Part shown: piece after piece, positions 53,618-61,942 of the stretch
How positions within the stretch are numbered: the stretch's first letter is position 1
Layout of the letters: each line of letters opens with the position of its first letter
Assembly (NCBI RefSeq): GCF_016135805.1
Contig: NZ_JADWOX010000002.1
Location: 558,001-622,000, forward strand
Reading direction: 5' to 3'
DNA length: 64,000 bases
Source of the DNA: Caulobacter hibisci
GTDB taxonomy: Bacteria; Pseudomonadota; Alphaproteobacteria; Caulobacterales; Caulobacteraceae
The notes under the pieces: model-generated
Seen by the model: only the letters and a program-made list of their open reading frames with translations
What the model was told of the DNA's origin: nothing
The model's database searches: none
Program-made: the position numbers and the translations under genes

Positions 53618-54940
53618 CTAGACGGCTTTCTGGAGCGCCAGCGAGGCGGCGCGTTCCAGCGCGTGGATGGCGGTTTCGCCCGGCTCGATCTGGGCCACGC
53701 CGATGTCGAACTCGCAGACGAAGGGGCTGCGGTCCTCGCCGGCGTCGAAGGCCGTGCAGCCGATGACCGCGGCGATGCGCTCGGCGGCGGCCTTGGCGGC
53801 GGTCAGGTTGGTGGCCGGGAGGGCCAGCGCGAAGACTTCCGGCGCGAGGCGCGCGGCGGTGTCCTCGACGCGGACTAGGCGACCGACCATCGAGCCGATC
53901 TGCGGAATGGCGCGGTCCAGCCAGCCGTTCTGGCGGGCCCAGAGGACCTCGGGCTTGTCGGCGACGCGCAGCACGCCGATCGACAGCGGACGCCCCCGTT
54001 CGCGGGCGGCGCCGGCCAGGCGCGACAGGTGGGCGGCGAACAGGTCGCGAGTGAAGAGGCCGGTGGCGGCGTCCATCAGGCCCGAACTGCGGGCCTTTTC
54101 CAGCGCGCCGCGAATGGCTTCGCCCCGGCGATAGTTGCGGGCCAGCTCAATCACCCGGCGGGCGGTGTCGCCTTCGGGCGTCTGCGGCGAGGCCACGTCC
54201 GACACGCCGCGATGGAACGCCTCGGACATGGTCACATAGCTCTCGGCGTTCATGTAGAGCAGCGCCGGGATGTGGAAGAGGCGGGTGTTGCGGCGCATGC
54301 CGGCGGCGATCGACATCGCCTCCTGCTGGTTCTCGCCGGCCCACAGCACCACCGCGTCGAAGGCCCGCTCGTGCAGGTAGTCGAAGGCGGTGTAGGCGGT
54401 GAAGGCGCCGACCACGTCCGCGCCGCTGCGGGTCAGGGCGTTGGACAGGGCCAGAAACTGGGGAGCGGGCTCGCCGATGGCCAGCACGCGATAGGGCACG
54501 CTGGCGGCTTCCGGCAGGTCGAGCCGGCGGCCGCGATCGCCGAAGGTGGTCAGGCGAAGCTCGAACTCTTCCTCGGCGATGGCCGTGCGGACCAGGGATT
54601 CGAGGCGCAGCACCGCCTGCGACGGATGCAGCGGCGGCGACAGGGTCAGGTCGAAGGCGCTCTGGCCAACCTCGATGCCCGGCTCGCCGATGGCGATCAC
54701 CGGCAGGCGGCGCGGGGCCACGGCGGCCTTCAGGCGACGGGCGAGGGTCTGGCTGTCGGGGCCGGCGGCGTCGATGTCGACGATCACGGCCTCGATCTGC
54801 AGGTCGCCCAGCGCCGCCAGCGCCGCATACGGGCCGCGGGCGGTGATGGTGCGCCAGCCCAGCCGGTCCAGCCCCTCCGACAGGGGACCGGCCCGCGTGT
54901 CGTCACGCGCCACGATCAGGATCCGGGCGTTCACCGCCAA
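53618..54940 (-). CDS. popA: PopA, c-di-GMP effector (Rec-Rec-degenerate GGDEF)
   Basis: PopA is the Caulobacter effector that binds c-di-GMP and recruits the protease pathway for CtrA to the cell pole at G1-S. The 440 residues hold two receiver domains (1-125 and 150-275) and a GGDEF domain (285-440). D55 in the first receiver matches the known phospho-site. The I-site RVED has R357, the residue identified in C. crescentus PopA. The GGDEF A-site is replaced by LAPEVF, so it cannot be a cyclase. It heads popA-FrnE-small membrane gene. Confidence 0.95.
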   Translation of the reverse strand: MAVNARILIVARDDTRAGPLSEGLDRLGWRTITARGPYAALAALGDLQIEAVIVDIDAAGPDSQTLARRLKAAVAPRRLPVIAIGEPGIEVGQSAFDLTLSPPLHPSQAVLRLESLVRTAIAEEEFELRLTTFGDRGRRLDLPEAASVPYRVLAIGEPAPQFLALSNALTRSGADVVGAFTAYTAFDYLHERAFDAVVLWAGENQQEAMSIAAGMRRNTRLFHIPALLYMNAESYVTMSEAFHRGVSDVASPQTPEGDTARRVIELARNYRRGEAIRGALEKARSSGLMDAATGLFTRDLFAAHLSRLAGAARERGRPLSIGVLRVADKPEVLWARQNGWLDRAIPQIGSMVGRLVRVEDTAARLAPEVFALALPATNLTAAKAAAERIAAVIGCTAFDAGEDRSPFVCEFDIGVAQIEPGETAIHALERAASLALQKAV

Positions 54941-54968
54941 ATTCGTCTCTCCGCTGGCGCAGGCCTAC

Positions 54969-55035
54969 GATTCGCGAGCCAACATAGCAGAGGCTTGGGT
55001 GCGGCAAAGGGATGCAAGGTCGCAGGCTTAACCTT
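54969..55035. promoter_or_regulatory. popA upstream region with GANTC and TTAACC motifs
   Basis: A GATTC at 54969-54973 matches the CcrM methylation site GANTC, 29 bp before the popA start. TTAACCTT at 55028-55035 resembles the CtrA half-box TTAACCAT at 6 of 8 positions. Both are common enough by chance in this length that regulation remains uncertain. The region is shared with the divergent CoA-transferase gene. Confidence 0.25.
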
Positions 55036-55125
55036 GTCGACAGGTGGTTTGCGCCCGGGCTTGCCTGACCGAGCGTCAGCCGGGTCCTACTGCCCGCAAC
55101 GAGATAGAAGAACGGGAGAGACGGG

Positions 55126-56253
55126 ATGGGCCAGGGACCGCTTTCGGGGCTGAAGGTGCTGGAGTTCGCGGGGATCGGCCCCGGGCCGTTCTGCGGCATG
55201 CTGCTGTCGGATCTCGGCGCAGACGTCGTGCGGATCGACCGCAAGGGCTCGGGCCGCACCTCGGCCGCCGACGTCACCGCCCGCGGCCGCCGCTCGGTGG
55301 CGCTGGACCTCAAGCAGCCGGCCGCCGTCGAGACCTGCCTGAAGCTGATGGAGACCGCCGATGCGGTGTTCGAGGGCTTCCGTCCCGGCGTCATGGAACG
55401 CCTGGGCCTGGGTCCGGACGTCGCCCTGGCTCGCAACCCGAAGCTGGTCTACGGCCGCATGACCGGCTGGGGGCAGACTGGCCCCTACGCCAAGGCCGCC
55501 GGCCACGACATGAACTACATCGCCATCACCGGCGCCCTCGACGCCATCGGCGCGCAGGACAAGCCGATCCCGCCGCTGAACCTGGTCGGCGACTTCGGGG
55601 GCGGGGCGCTTTACCTCGCCTTCGGCCTGTTGGCCGGGGTGATCCATGCGCGCGAGACGGGCCAGGGCCAGGTCATCGACTGCGCCATGAGCGACGGCGC
55701 GGCCTCGCTGATGGCCATGTTCTACGGCTTCAAGGCCATGGGGATGTGGCAGGAGGGCCGGCGCAGCAACCTGCTCGACGGCGGGGCCCACTTCTACGAC
55801 ACCTACCAGTGCGCCGACGGCAAGTGGGTGTCGATCGGCTCGATCGAGCCGCAGTTCTACCTGTTGCTGCTGGAGAAGACCGGCATCACCGACCCGCACT
55901 TCCAGGCCCAGATGAGCCGCGAGGACTGGCCGGCCCTGCGCGAGAAGCTGGCCGCCGTCATCGCCACCAAGACCCGCGACGAGTGGTGCGCGATCATGGA
56001 CGCCACCGACGTATGCTTCGCCCCCGTCCTGTCGATGGACGAAGCCCCCGGCCACGCCCACAACAAGGCCCGCAAGACCTTCGTCGAGGTCGCCGGCGTC
56101 ATCCAGCCCGCCCCCGCGCCCCGCTTCTCGGCCACCCCCGGCGCCATCCAGGGGCCGCCGCCGAAGATCGGAGGCGACAACGCCGCCGCGCTTTCGGATT
56201 GGGGCTTCGAGGCGGGGGCGATCGCAGAGCTTGAGGCGGCCGGCGCGCTGTAG
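55126..56253 (+). CDS. CoA-transferase family III, alpha-methylacyl-CoA racemase-like
   Basis: This 375-residue protein fits alpha-methylacyl-CoA racemases, which invert the methyl-bearing carbon during branched fatty acid breakdown. It starts [34 protein letters not shown]. The catalytic His/Asp pair is in GHDMNY (H127, D128) and a further Asp at D156 in [11 protein letters not shown], at the positions expected. Family III CoA transferases share the fold and have an Asp at another site, so a transferase role is less likely. It stands alone between popA and a repeat. Confidence 0.88.
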   Translation: MGQGPLSGLKVLEFAGIGPGPFCGMLLSDLGADVVRIDRKGSGRTSAADVTARGRRSVALDLKQPAAVETCLKLMETADAVFEGFRPGVMERLGLGPDVALARNPKLVYGRMTGWGQTGPYAKAAGHDMNYIAITGALDAIGAQDKPIPPLNLVGDFGGGALYLAFGLLAGVIHARETGQGQVIDCAMSDGAASLMAMFYGFKAMGMWQEGRRSNLLDGGAHFYDTYQCADGKWVSIGSIEPQFYLLLLEKTGITDPHFQAQMSREDWPALREKLAAVIATKTRDEWCAIMDATDVCFAPVLSMDEAPGHAHNKARKTFVEVAGVIQPAPAPRFSATPGAIQGPPPKIGGDNAAALSDWGFEAGAIAELEAAGAL

Positions 56254-56264
56254 GCGCCTTGCGT

Positions 56265-56357
56265 GGTCCTCGTCCTTCGACAGGCTCAGGATGAGGACCA
56301 AGGACAGGGCGGCGCAGTAGAAAACCTCACCCTGAGCTCGTCGAAGGGCGAGGTTTT
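56265..56357. repeat. Long palindromic repeat, copy 4
   Basis: Arms 56265-56299 and 56321-56357 share the core CTTCGACAGGCTCAGGAT and its inverted partner. The first arm is itself framed by GGTCCTC/GAGGACC, the second by AAAACCTC/GAGGTTTT. Very similar to copy 2 at 24966-25056. Confidence 0.88.
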
Positions 56358-56426
56358 CGCACCCTCGCCAAACTGACAACCACGTTCAGCCGCGGTTCAG
56401 GCGGCGAATCCTAGTTTCGAACTGTG

Positions 56427-56527
56427 ACCGGCCGCCGCGCCAACCCGTCCCTCGATGTGACGGCCGGTTCAGGCAAGTCCTGCGGAGACGCGTCGCTTTC
56501 CCTGAGGCGGCGCGTCTTTGACTTGCC
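56427..56527 (+). ncRNA. Candidate structured RNA or 5' leader (two consecutive hairpins)
   Basis: First hairpin: perfect 8-bp ACCGGCCG/CGGCCGGT (56427-56434 with 56461-56468). Second, coaxial and two-tier: 8-bp outer GGCAAGTC/GACTTGCC (56472-56479 with 56520-56527) and 11-bp inner stem with one mismatch (56486-56496 with 56507-56517). It ends 72 bases upstream of the BrkB ATG. It has no U-tract after it on either strand. It may be a leader of the BrkB gene or a small RNA; strand is not decided. Confidence 0.4.
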
Positions 56528-56599
56528 AAGACCAGTGTTTCGAACAGCGCGGCCGTACAAGGGTTGCTTCCCCGGGCCGCCGGGGGCAGGTTCCGGCGG

Positions 56600-57550
56600 A
56601 TGCAGCCCTCCAAGGCCCCCATCCGTTGGCGAGACCTCGATCTCGACCCGATCCACTGGATTCAGGAAATCCTCCGCGTCCTCGGCCTGGCCCTCACCCG
56701 GCTGTGGGGGCGCGATGTCATGCTCTATGTCGGCGGGGTGTCGTTCTTCGCCCTGCTGGCGGTGTTCCCGGGCCTGGCGATCCTGATCGGCCTCTACAGC
56801 CTCTTGCTGGACCCCAGCACCGCCGCCCGCCAGGCCGACGCCCTGGCCTTCATGATGCCGCCCGGCGCGCGGCCGATCTTCCAGAGCGAGATGCAGCGCC
56901 TGGCCCATGCGCCGGTCTACACCGTTTCGCTGCAGAGCCTCGTCATCCTGGTCATCGGCGTCTACGCCGCCCATCGCGGCTTCAAGGCCCTGCTGGCCGG
57001 CCTGTCGTTCATCCATGATGAGGAGGACCAGCGCGGCTTCTTCGGCTTCAACCTGATGGCGCTGTTCGTGCTGATCGCCGCCTTCGGCCTGCTGTTCGCC
57101 ATGTCGGGGATCTTCCTGACCTTTCGGCTGCTCTCCAGCACCCTGAACCTGCGGCCGCTGGAGGGCGTGTCCTGGATCCAGAGCGAGTGGACCTGGGCCA
57201 CCCTTGGCCTCGTCTTCGGCATGACCCTGATCTACCGCTACGCCATGTCGCGCGCCCCGGTCGGCTGGCGCGCCTCGATCACCGGCGGCGTCGCCGCGGC
57301 TCTGTTCTGCGTGTTCATGTCGTGGGCCAGCGCCTTCTACGTCGAGAAGGTGGCCCATCTGGGCGCGACCTACGGCTCGATTTCGGCCGTGATCATCTTC
57401 CTGATCTGGCTGTCGTGGAGCGTCAACGCTGTGTTCTACGGCGGCGCTTTGGCCACCGAGGTCGAGATCGCGCTCGACGAGCGACCCCAGGCCCTGGTCG
57501 AAGGCCCCAAGGCCATCGCCCTCAAGGCGCCTTCGTCACCCGAAAGCTGA
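56600..57550 (+). CDS. YihY/BrkB family membrane protein
   Basis: This 316-residue inner-membrane protein has about six helices. Conserved segments are the N-terminal LYVGGVSFFALLAVFPGLAILIGLYSLLLDP, then SGIFLTF, and the last YGSISAVIIFLIWLSWSVNAVFYGGALATEVE. These fit the YihY/BrkB family, once misnamed RNase BN. Function unknown. The ATG at 56600 is used; a TTG at 56564 would add 12 residues. Its 3' end overlaps the tusA-like gene on the other strand by 29 bp. Confidence 0.92.
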   Translation: MQPSKAPIRWRDLDLDPIHWIQEILRVLGLALTRLWGRDVMLYVGGVSFFALLAVFPGLAILIGLYSLLLDPSTAARQADALAFMMPPGARPIFQSEMQRLAHAPVYTVSLQSLVILVIGVYAAHRGFKALLAGLSFIHDEEDQRGFFGFNLMALFVLIAAFGLLFAMSGIFLTFRLLSSTLNLRPLEGVSWIQSEWTWATLGLVFGMTLIYRYAMSRAPVGWRASITGGVAAALFCVFMSWASAFYVEKVAHLGATYGSISAVIIFLIWLSWSVNAVFYGGALATEVEIALDERPQALVEGPKAIALKAPSSPES

Positions 57551-57752
57551 TCACGCCGGAGGGCAGGTCCTCGACCCCCTCCAGCGTCGCCCCCAACTGC
57601 CGAGCGAAGTGCGGCACGTCGATGCGCGCCATCGGGTCGTCGGCCAGCAGCCGCACCGTCGCCCCGCCTGGCGCCTGTTCCAGCGCCTTGCGCAGCTTCA
57701 AGGTCGGCACCGGGCAGCGATGCCCGCGCGCGTCGACCTCGATGTCGCTCAC
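57522..57752 (-). CDS. TusA-like sulfur carrier protein
   Basis: This 76-residue protein has the TusA/SirA fold: DARGHRCPVPTLKLRKALEQAPGGATVRLLADDP with the active C13 in the CPxP motif. TusA passes sulfur for tRNA thiolation and other pathways, but paralogues do other things, and no tus genes are nearby. The start overlaps the rsuA-like stop by 4 bp. The 3' end overlaps the BrkB gene on the opposite strand. Confidence 0.92.
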   Translation of the reverse strand: MSDIEVDARGHRCPVPTLKLRKALEQAPGGATVRLLADDPMARIDVPHFARQLGATLEGVEDLPSGVISFRVTKAP

Positions 57753-58483
57753 GAAAACACCTGCTCGGCCTCTTCGGCGCTGAGGATCCGGTGCTTGCCC
57801 GGCTCCAGGTCGGCCGGCAGCACGATGCCGCCGATCCGCTCGCGATGCAGGGCCACGACATGGTTGCCCATGGCCGCGAACATCCGGCGCACCTGATGAT
57901 AGCGGCCCTCGGTGATGGTCAGTCGGGCGGTGGTCTCGTCGATCACCTCCAACTGGGCCGGCGCCAGCGGCTTTTCCTCGCCCTCCAGCATCAGCGTCCC
58001 GGCGGCGAAGGCCTGCGCCTCCTTGCCCGACAGCGGTCGGTCGAGGCTGGCCAGATAGGTCTTGGCCACATGGCGCTTGGGCGAGATCACCCGGTGCAGA
58101 TAATCGCCGTCGTCGGTGATCAGCAGCAGGCCCGAGGTGTCCTTGTCCAGCCGCCCGACGCTCGACAGCGCCGGATCGCGCACCTGCCAGCGCTTGGGCA
58201 GCAGGTCGTAGATCCGCTCACCGTCCTCCCGGTGCGAGCAGACCACGCCCAGCGGCTTGTTCATCAGCAGCACCAGCGGGGCCGGCGGATCCACAGGCAC
58301 GCCCCGGATCATCAGGTGCTGGGGCAGGTCGGCCGTCACCGCGATGCGCTTGCCGGCGTCCTTCAGCGGCACGCCGTCGAAGGTCACCTTGCCGGCCGCC
58401 ACCAGGGCCTGGACCTCGCGCCGCGCGCCATAGCCCAGATTGGCCAGCAGCCGGTCGAGCCTGGCCATCAGCGGCTTGCTCAT
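57749..58483 (-). CDS. Ribosomal small-subunit pseudouridine synthase (RsuA family)
   Basis: This 244-residue protein has an S4 RNA-binding domain (about 6-55) and a pseudouridine synthase domain. The catalytic D113 is in VGRLDKDTSGLLLIT, and EGRYHQVRRMFAAMGNHVVALHRERIG follows. It fits RsuA (16S U516). RluE/RluF-type targets are possible. The ATG at 58483 overlaps the rsmC stop as ATGA; the long upstream frame is a shadow of rsmC. Confidence 0.9.
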   Translation of the reverse strand: MSKPLMARLDRLLANLGYGARREVQALVAAGKVTFDGVPLKDAGKRIAVTADLPQHLMIRGVPVDPPAPLVLLMNKPLGVVCSHREDGERIYDLLPKRWQVRDPALSSVGRLDKDTSGLLLITDDGDYLHRVISPKRHVAKTYLASLDRPLSGKEAQAFAAGTLMLEGEEKPLAPAQLEVIDETTARLTITEGRYHQVRRMFAAMGNHVVALHRERIGGIVLPADLEPGKHRILSAEEAEQVFS

Positions 58484-59397
58484 TTGACGGCCTCGAACAC
58501 CTTGAAGCCGTTCTGGTCGAGCGCCGAGCGTACGCGGCTGAAGTGCTCGGCCAGCACCGCCTCGTAGGGCAGGTGACGGTTGGCCACCAGCCACAGTACG
58601 CCGCCCTTGCGCAGCAGGGCCGCGGCCCCGCGGATGAACGCCTGGCCCAGCGCCTTGTCCTCGCCGCCGCCCTCGTGGAACGGCGGGTTGCTGACCACGA
58701 AGTTCAGGCCCGACAACTCTGGCAGGCCCAGCCGCACGTCGGCGTGGGCGAAGCTCACCCGCTCGTCGCCGACATTGCGCCGCGCCGCGTCCAGGGCCCG
58801 GCGGTCGATGTCGATCAGGGCCAGCTTGGTCACCTTGGGCGAGGCCAGCACCTGGTGGGCCAGCACGCCGATGCCGCAGCCAAGATCGGCGCCAGCGCCG
58901 GAGAAGGCGGGCAGGGCGCTCATCAGGAGGGCGGTGCCGGTGTCGAGCCGATCCCAGCTGAACACGCCCGGCTGGGTCCACAGGCCTTCGCCGTCGATCC
59001 GGCGCGGGGCGCCGTCGGCCAGCGCTTCGGCCAGGCCCGTCGGGGCCTCGGGGCGCAGGGTCACGCAGATGCGGTGGTGACGGCGGGCGTCCTCGCCGAT
59101 CTTGCAGCCGAAGCCTTCCAGCTCCTTCTTCAGACGCAGGCCGCCGCGATCCTTGGGGGCGGCTACGGTCAGCCGGCCGCCGGGCTTCAGCGCCCGCAGC
59201 ATCTGGGCCAGCACATAGCGGCGCTCCACGGCGCCGGCCGGCGCCAGGGCGGTGAAGGCGTCGAGCGAGGCGTCGGCCAGGCCCTCCAGGGGCTCGGCGC
59301 CCGGAACGGTCGGAGCGGTCTGCACCGCGCCGCGCGGCGTCTCGATCACCTCGCGCGGGGGAAAGCCATAGACGGCGGCGGAGGCGGTGTCGGTCAT
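58480..59397 (-). CDS. rsmC: Class I SAM methyltransferase, 16S rRNA G1207 type
   Basis: RsmC-type enzymes methylate G1207 of 16S rRNA. The 305-residue protein has an N-terminal degenerate domain (1-150) and a C-terminal SAM domain with GADLGCGIGVLA near 170 and the catalytic NPPFHEGG motif near 237. The ATG at 59397 (MTDTASAAVYGFPPREVIETP) is used; a GTG at 59418 would add 7 residues. First gene of the rsmC-rsuA-tusA group with 4-bp overlaps. Confidence 0.9.
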   Translation of the reverse strand: MTDTASAAVYGFPPREVIETPRGAVQTAPTVPGAEPLEGLADASLDAFTALAPAGAVERRYVLAQMLRALKPGGRLTVAAPKDRGGLRLKKELEGFGCKIGEDARRHHRICVTLRPEAPTGLAEALADGAPRRIDGEGLWTQPGVFSWDRLDTGTALLMSALPAFSGAGADLGCGIGVLAHQVLASPKVTKLALIDIDRRALDAARRNVGDERVSFAHADVRLGLPELSGLNFVVSNPPFHEGGGEDKALGQAFIRGAAALLRKGGVLWLVANRHLPYEAVLAEHFSRVRSALDQNGFKVFEAVK

Positions 59398-59552
59398 GGA
59401 GGTCAGGATCTTGATCACGATGGCTGGGCGGCGCGAAAGGCCGCCTCGAAAGGGCGTTGGTTACCTTGGCGAGGCCCCTGACGCCAGAGGGCGCGCCAGA
59501 CGGGGGAACTTCGCCGCTCGAAACGGATTGGCTCGGCGAGGGAGGATCCGCC

Positions 59553-60098
59553 ATGGCCAAGCCCCGCGCGCGCCGCCTGAAGGTCTTCGAAGCCCAGTTC
59601 GGCTTCCACGATTCCGTCGTCGCCGCGTCCAGCCAGCAAGCGGCCCTCGACGCCTGGGGCGTGCGCCAGAACCTGTTCGCCGAGGGAAGCGCCAGGCTGG
59701 CGACCGACGAGGCCGCGATCGCCTCAGCTCTGGAACATCCCGAAACGCCTCTGCGGCGCGCAGCGGGCTCCAAGGACCCGTTCGGACTGGCGCCGAGCCT
59801 GCCCGACATCCCCGATGGACCAAAGAAGCCGAACGGGCGCGCCAAACCGACCAAGGACCCTGAACCGGAAGAACCGCCGCCTCCGCCCGACCGCTCAGAC
59901 CTTGATGCCGCCGAGGCAAGGCTGGCGGAGTTGGAAGCGGGTCACCGGGAAGAGGCGCGGGCGTTCGAGCGCCGTCTCGCCGAGTTGGAGAAGGAGGCCG
60001 ACGCCGCCCGTGGTCGCCGACGCGCCGAGGCCAGGAAGGCCAAGGCCGCGCTCGACGAGGCCCGCCGCGACTATCGCGCGGCCGGCGGAACGCCCTGA
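59553..60098 (+). CDS. Hypothetical protein with N-terminal domain and coiled-coil tail
   Basis: This 181-residue protein is unidentified. Residues 1-75 form a compact region (RLKVFEAQFGFHDSVVAASSQQAALDAWGVRQNLFAEGSA), then a Pro-rich linker (DPEPEEPPPPPDRS). A highly charged helical part follows ([54 protein letters not shown]), which is probably a coiled coil. There is no signal peptide. The ATG at 59553 has GAGGGAGG 9 bases before it. It diverges from rsmC and converges on the tRNA-Ser gene. TolA-like labels for such proteins reflect composition only. Confidence 0.75.
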   Translation: MAKPRARRLKVFEAQFGFHDSVVAASSQQAALDAWGVRQNLFAEGSARLATDEAAIASALEHPETPLRRAAGSKDPFGLAPSLPDIPDGPKKPNGRAKPTKDPEPEEPPPPPDRSDLDAAEARLAELEAGHREEARAFERRLAELEKEADAARGRRRAEARKAKAALDEARRDYRAAGGTP

Positions 60099-60106
60099 AG
60101 GAAATC

Positions 60107-60196
60107 TGGCGGGCAGGGTGGGATTCGAACCCACGGTGGACTTTCACCCACGGCGGTTTTCAAGACCGCTGCCTTAAACCACTCGGCCACCTGCCC
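60107..60196 (-). tRNA. tRNA-Ser (anticodon UGA)
   Basis: On the minus strand a 7-bp acceptor stem GGGCAGG/CCTGCCC is followed by a class II tRNA: D arm with GGCCGAGTGG, anticodon loop CTTGAAA with TGA, a long variable arm and a T-arm with GGTTCGAATCC. The discriminator is G and the 3' CCA is encoded (60107-60109). The gene is 90 nt and reads UCA and likely other UCN codons. Confidence 0.97.
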
Positions 60197-60331
60197 GGAG
60201 CGGGCGGCTATATCAGCGCCCGCGCGTCGGCTCCAGAGCGATCTGTCGCAGGCATCCTTAACCAAGCCTAAAAACATCTGAACGAAGCTGAAACCACGAT
60301 GGGGGACGACCATCCGGAGTTTTGGCGACCT

Positions 60332-61270
60332 ATGCGGCGCATCTGCAGTTTTGAAATTCGCGCGCTGAAGGTCCTGGGCCTGACGGCGCTGGGCGCCGCG
60401 GGCCTGGCCGCCTGCGCGACGCCGTCGCCGCGCCTGCCGATCAACAAGACCCCGCCCAAGGTCACCGCCGACCGCGACTATCACGGCCCGCCGCCGCCCG
60501 GTTACGGCCAGGGCCTGCGCGGCACCGACAAGCCCTATCAGATCAAGGGAATCTGGTATTATCCGAAGAACGACCCGGACTACGACGTCGTCGGCGTCGG
60601 CTCCTGGTATGGCGAGCAGTTCCACAACCGCCGCACCGCCAATGGCGAGATCTTCGACATGGACCTGCCGTCGGCGGCCCATAAGACGCTGCCGCTGCCA
60701 TCCATCGTCGAGGTGACCAACCTCGACAATGGCAAGAAGATGCGCCTGCGGGTCAACGACCGCGGGCCGTTCGTCGGTGACCGGGTCATCGACCTGTCGC
60801 GCGCCGCCGCCGAGGAGCTGGGCTATCGCCGCTCGGGCGTGGCCAAGGTGCGCGTCCGCTATATCGGCCCCGCGCCGAAGACCGCCGTCGACCAGCCCCG
60901 CCGCTTCGCCGACATTCCCGCGACGCCGCCGCCCGCCAAGCCGGCCTATCGCGAGATCCCGCGCGAAATGGCCTCCAACCTCTACGACCAGCCCGACGAC
61001 GCCCCGCCCGCGCGGATCGTCCAGGCGGCGTCGTCCGCGTCGGGCGCCTTCCGCGTCCAGGCCGGCAGCTTCGCCAATCGCGACAACGCCGAACGCGCCG
61101 CCGAACGCTTGGCCTCGGCCGGTCGGGTCACCGTCGAGCCGATGGACCGCGCCGGCGGCACGCTCTACCGCGTCGTCGTCAACTGCGGCGCCGACGAGGG
61201 CGAGGCCTGGGGCGTCCGCGACCGCGTCGCCTCGCTGGGCTTTGGCGACGCGACGGTGCTGCGGCCCTAA
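60332..61270 (+). CDS. rlpA: RlpA-like lipoprotein with SPOR domain
   Basis: RlpA acts on peptidoglycan denuded of stem peptides at the septum. This 312-residue protein has a lipoprotein signal with lipobox LAAC ending at C28. The double-psi barrel domain is at about 90-180 (VGVGSWYGEQFHNRRTANGEIFDM, and RVNDRGPFVGDRVIDLSRAAAEELG). A C-terminal SPOR domain (about 237-312) targets division sites. The ATG at 60332 is used; the frame starts at an ATG 33 bases earlier. It precedes tmk. Confidence 0.92.
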   Translation: MRRICSFEIRALKVLGLTALGAAGLAACATPSPRLPINKTPPKVTADRDYHGPPPPGYGQGLRGTDKPYQIKGIWYYPKNDPDYDVVGVGSWYGEQFHNRRTANGEIFDMDLPSAAHKTLPLPSIVEVTNLDNGKKMRLRVNDRGPFVGDRVIDLSRAAAEELGYRRSGVAKVRVRYIGPAPKTAVDQPRRFADIPATPPPAKPAYREIPREMASNLYDQPDDAPPARIVQAASSASGAFRVQAGSFANRDNAERAAERLASAGRVTVEPMDRAGGTLYRVVVNCGADEGEAWGVRDRVASLGFGDATVLRP

Positions 61271-61312
61271 CCAGGTCTGGACAAGCCCCGCGTTCCAGCC
61301 GATTTGAGGCCG

Positions 61313-61942
61313 GTGACCCGCGGAACATTCATCAGCTTCGAAGGCGGCGAAGGCGCCGGCAAGTCCACCCAGGTGCGCCTGTTGGCGCAGCGGCTGGAGG
61401 CGCTCGGCCATGAGGTCGTCCTGACCCGTGAACCCGGCGGCAGCCCCGGCGGCGAGGCGATCCGCGAGCTCTTGGTGCACGGCGCGGCCGATCGCTGGTC
61501 GCCGGTGACCGAGACCCTGTTGATGTACGCCGCTCGCCGCGACCACGTGGAGCGGGTGATCCGTCCGGCGCTCGACCGCGGCGCGGTGGTCGTCTGCGAC
61601 CGCTTCGCCGATTCGACCCGGGCCTATCAGGGCGCCGGCGGCGATGCGCCCGCGTCCTTGATCGCCAGCCTGGAAGAGCACGTGCTGGGCGTCACGGTCC
61701 CGGCCCTGACCCTGGTCTTCGACCTGCCGGCCACGGCCGGGCTGGAACGCGCTTCGGCGCGGGGCGGCGCCGCCCGCTTCGAATCCAAGGGCCTCGACTT
61801 CCACAAGCGCCTGCGCGCCGGCTTCCTCGAGATCGCCCGCCGCGAGCCCGAGCGCTGCCAGGTGATCGACGCCACGGCGAGCATCGACGAAGTCTCGGTC
61901 GCCGTCTGGGAGGCCGTGTCCGAGCGGCTGGACCTGGCATGA
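61313..61942 (+). CDS. tmk: Thymidylate kinase
   Basis: Tmk makes dTDP from dTMP. The 209-residue protein has the P-loop EGGEGAGKST (10-19), the DR-containing CDRFADSTRAYQG near 90-102, and a LID-like region. The GTG at 61313 is used (MTRGTFISFEGG); a TTG nine bases earlier gives 212 residues. Neither has a well-spaced ribosome site. It overlaps holB by 4 bp. Confidence 0.95.
   Translation: MTRGTFISFEGGEGAGKSTQVRLLAQRLEALGHEVVLTREPGGSPGGEAIRELLVHGAADRWSPVTETLLMYAARRDHVERVIRPALDRGAVVVCDRFADSTRAYQGAGGDAPASLIASLEEHVLGVTVPALTLVFDLPATAGLERASARGGAARFESKGLDFHKRLRAGFLEIARREPERCQVIDATASIDEVSVAVWEAVSERLDLA

Larger units (their letters stand above)
56254..56599. other. Intergenic region with palindromic repeat and structured segment
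   Basis: These 346 bases between the racemase-like gene and the BrkB gene contain the fourth copy of the long palindromic repeat (56265-56357) and two successive hairpins (56427-56527). I see no gene. Confidence 0.7.

Noticed and set aside
53618-54940. Possible active diguanylate cyclase
   Set aside because: The GGDEF A-site is replaced by LAPEVF, so synthesis of c-di-GMP is not expected; only the I-site is intact.
60255-60262. TTAACCAA, CtrA-half-box-like, upstream of rlpA
   Set aside because: Single degenerate half-site with no partner; too weak to list.
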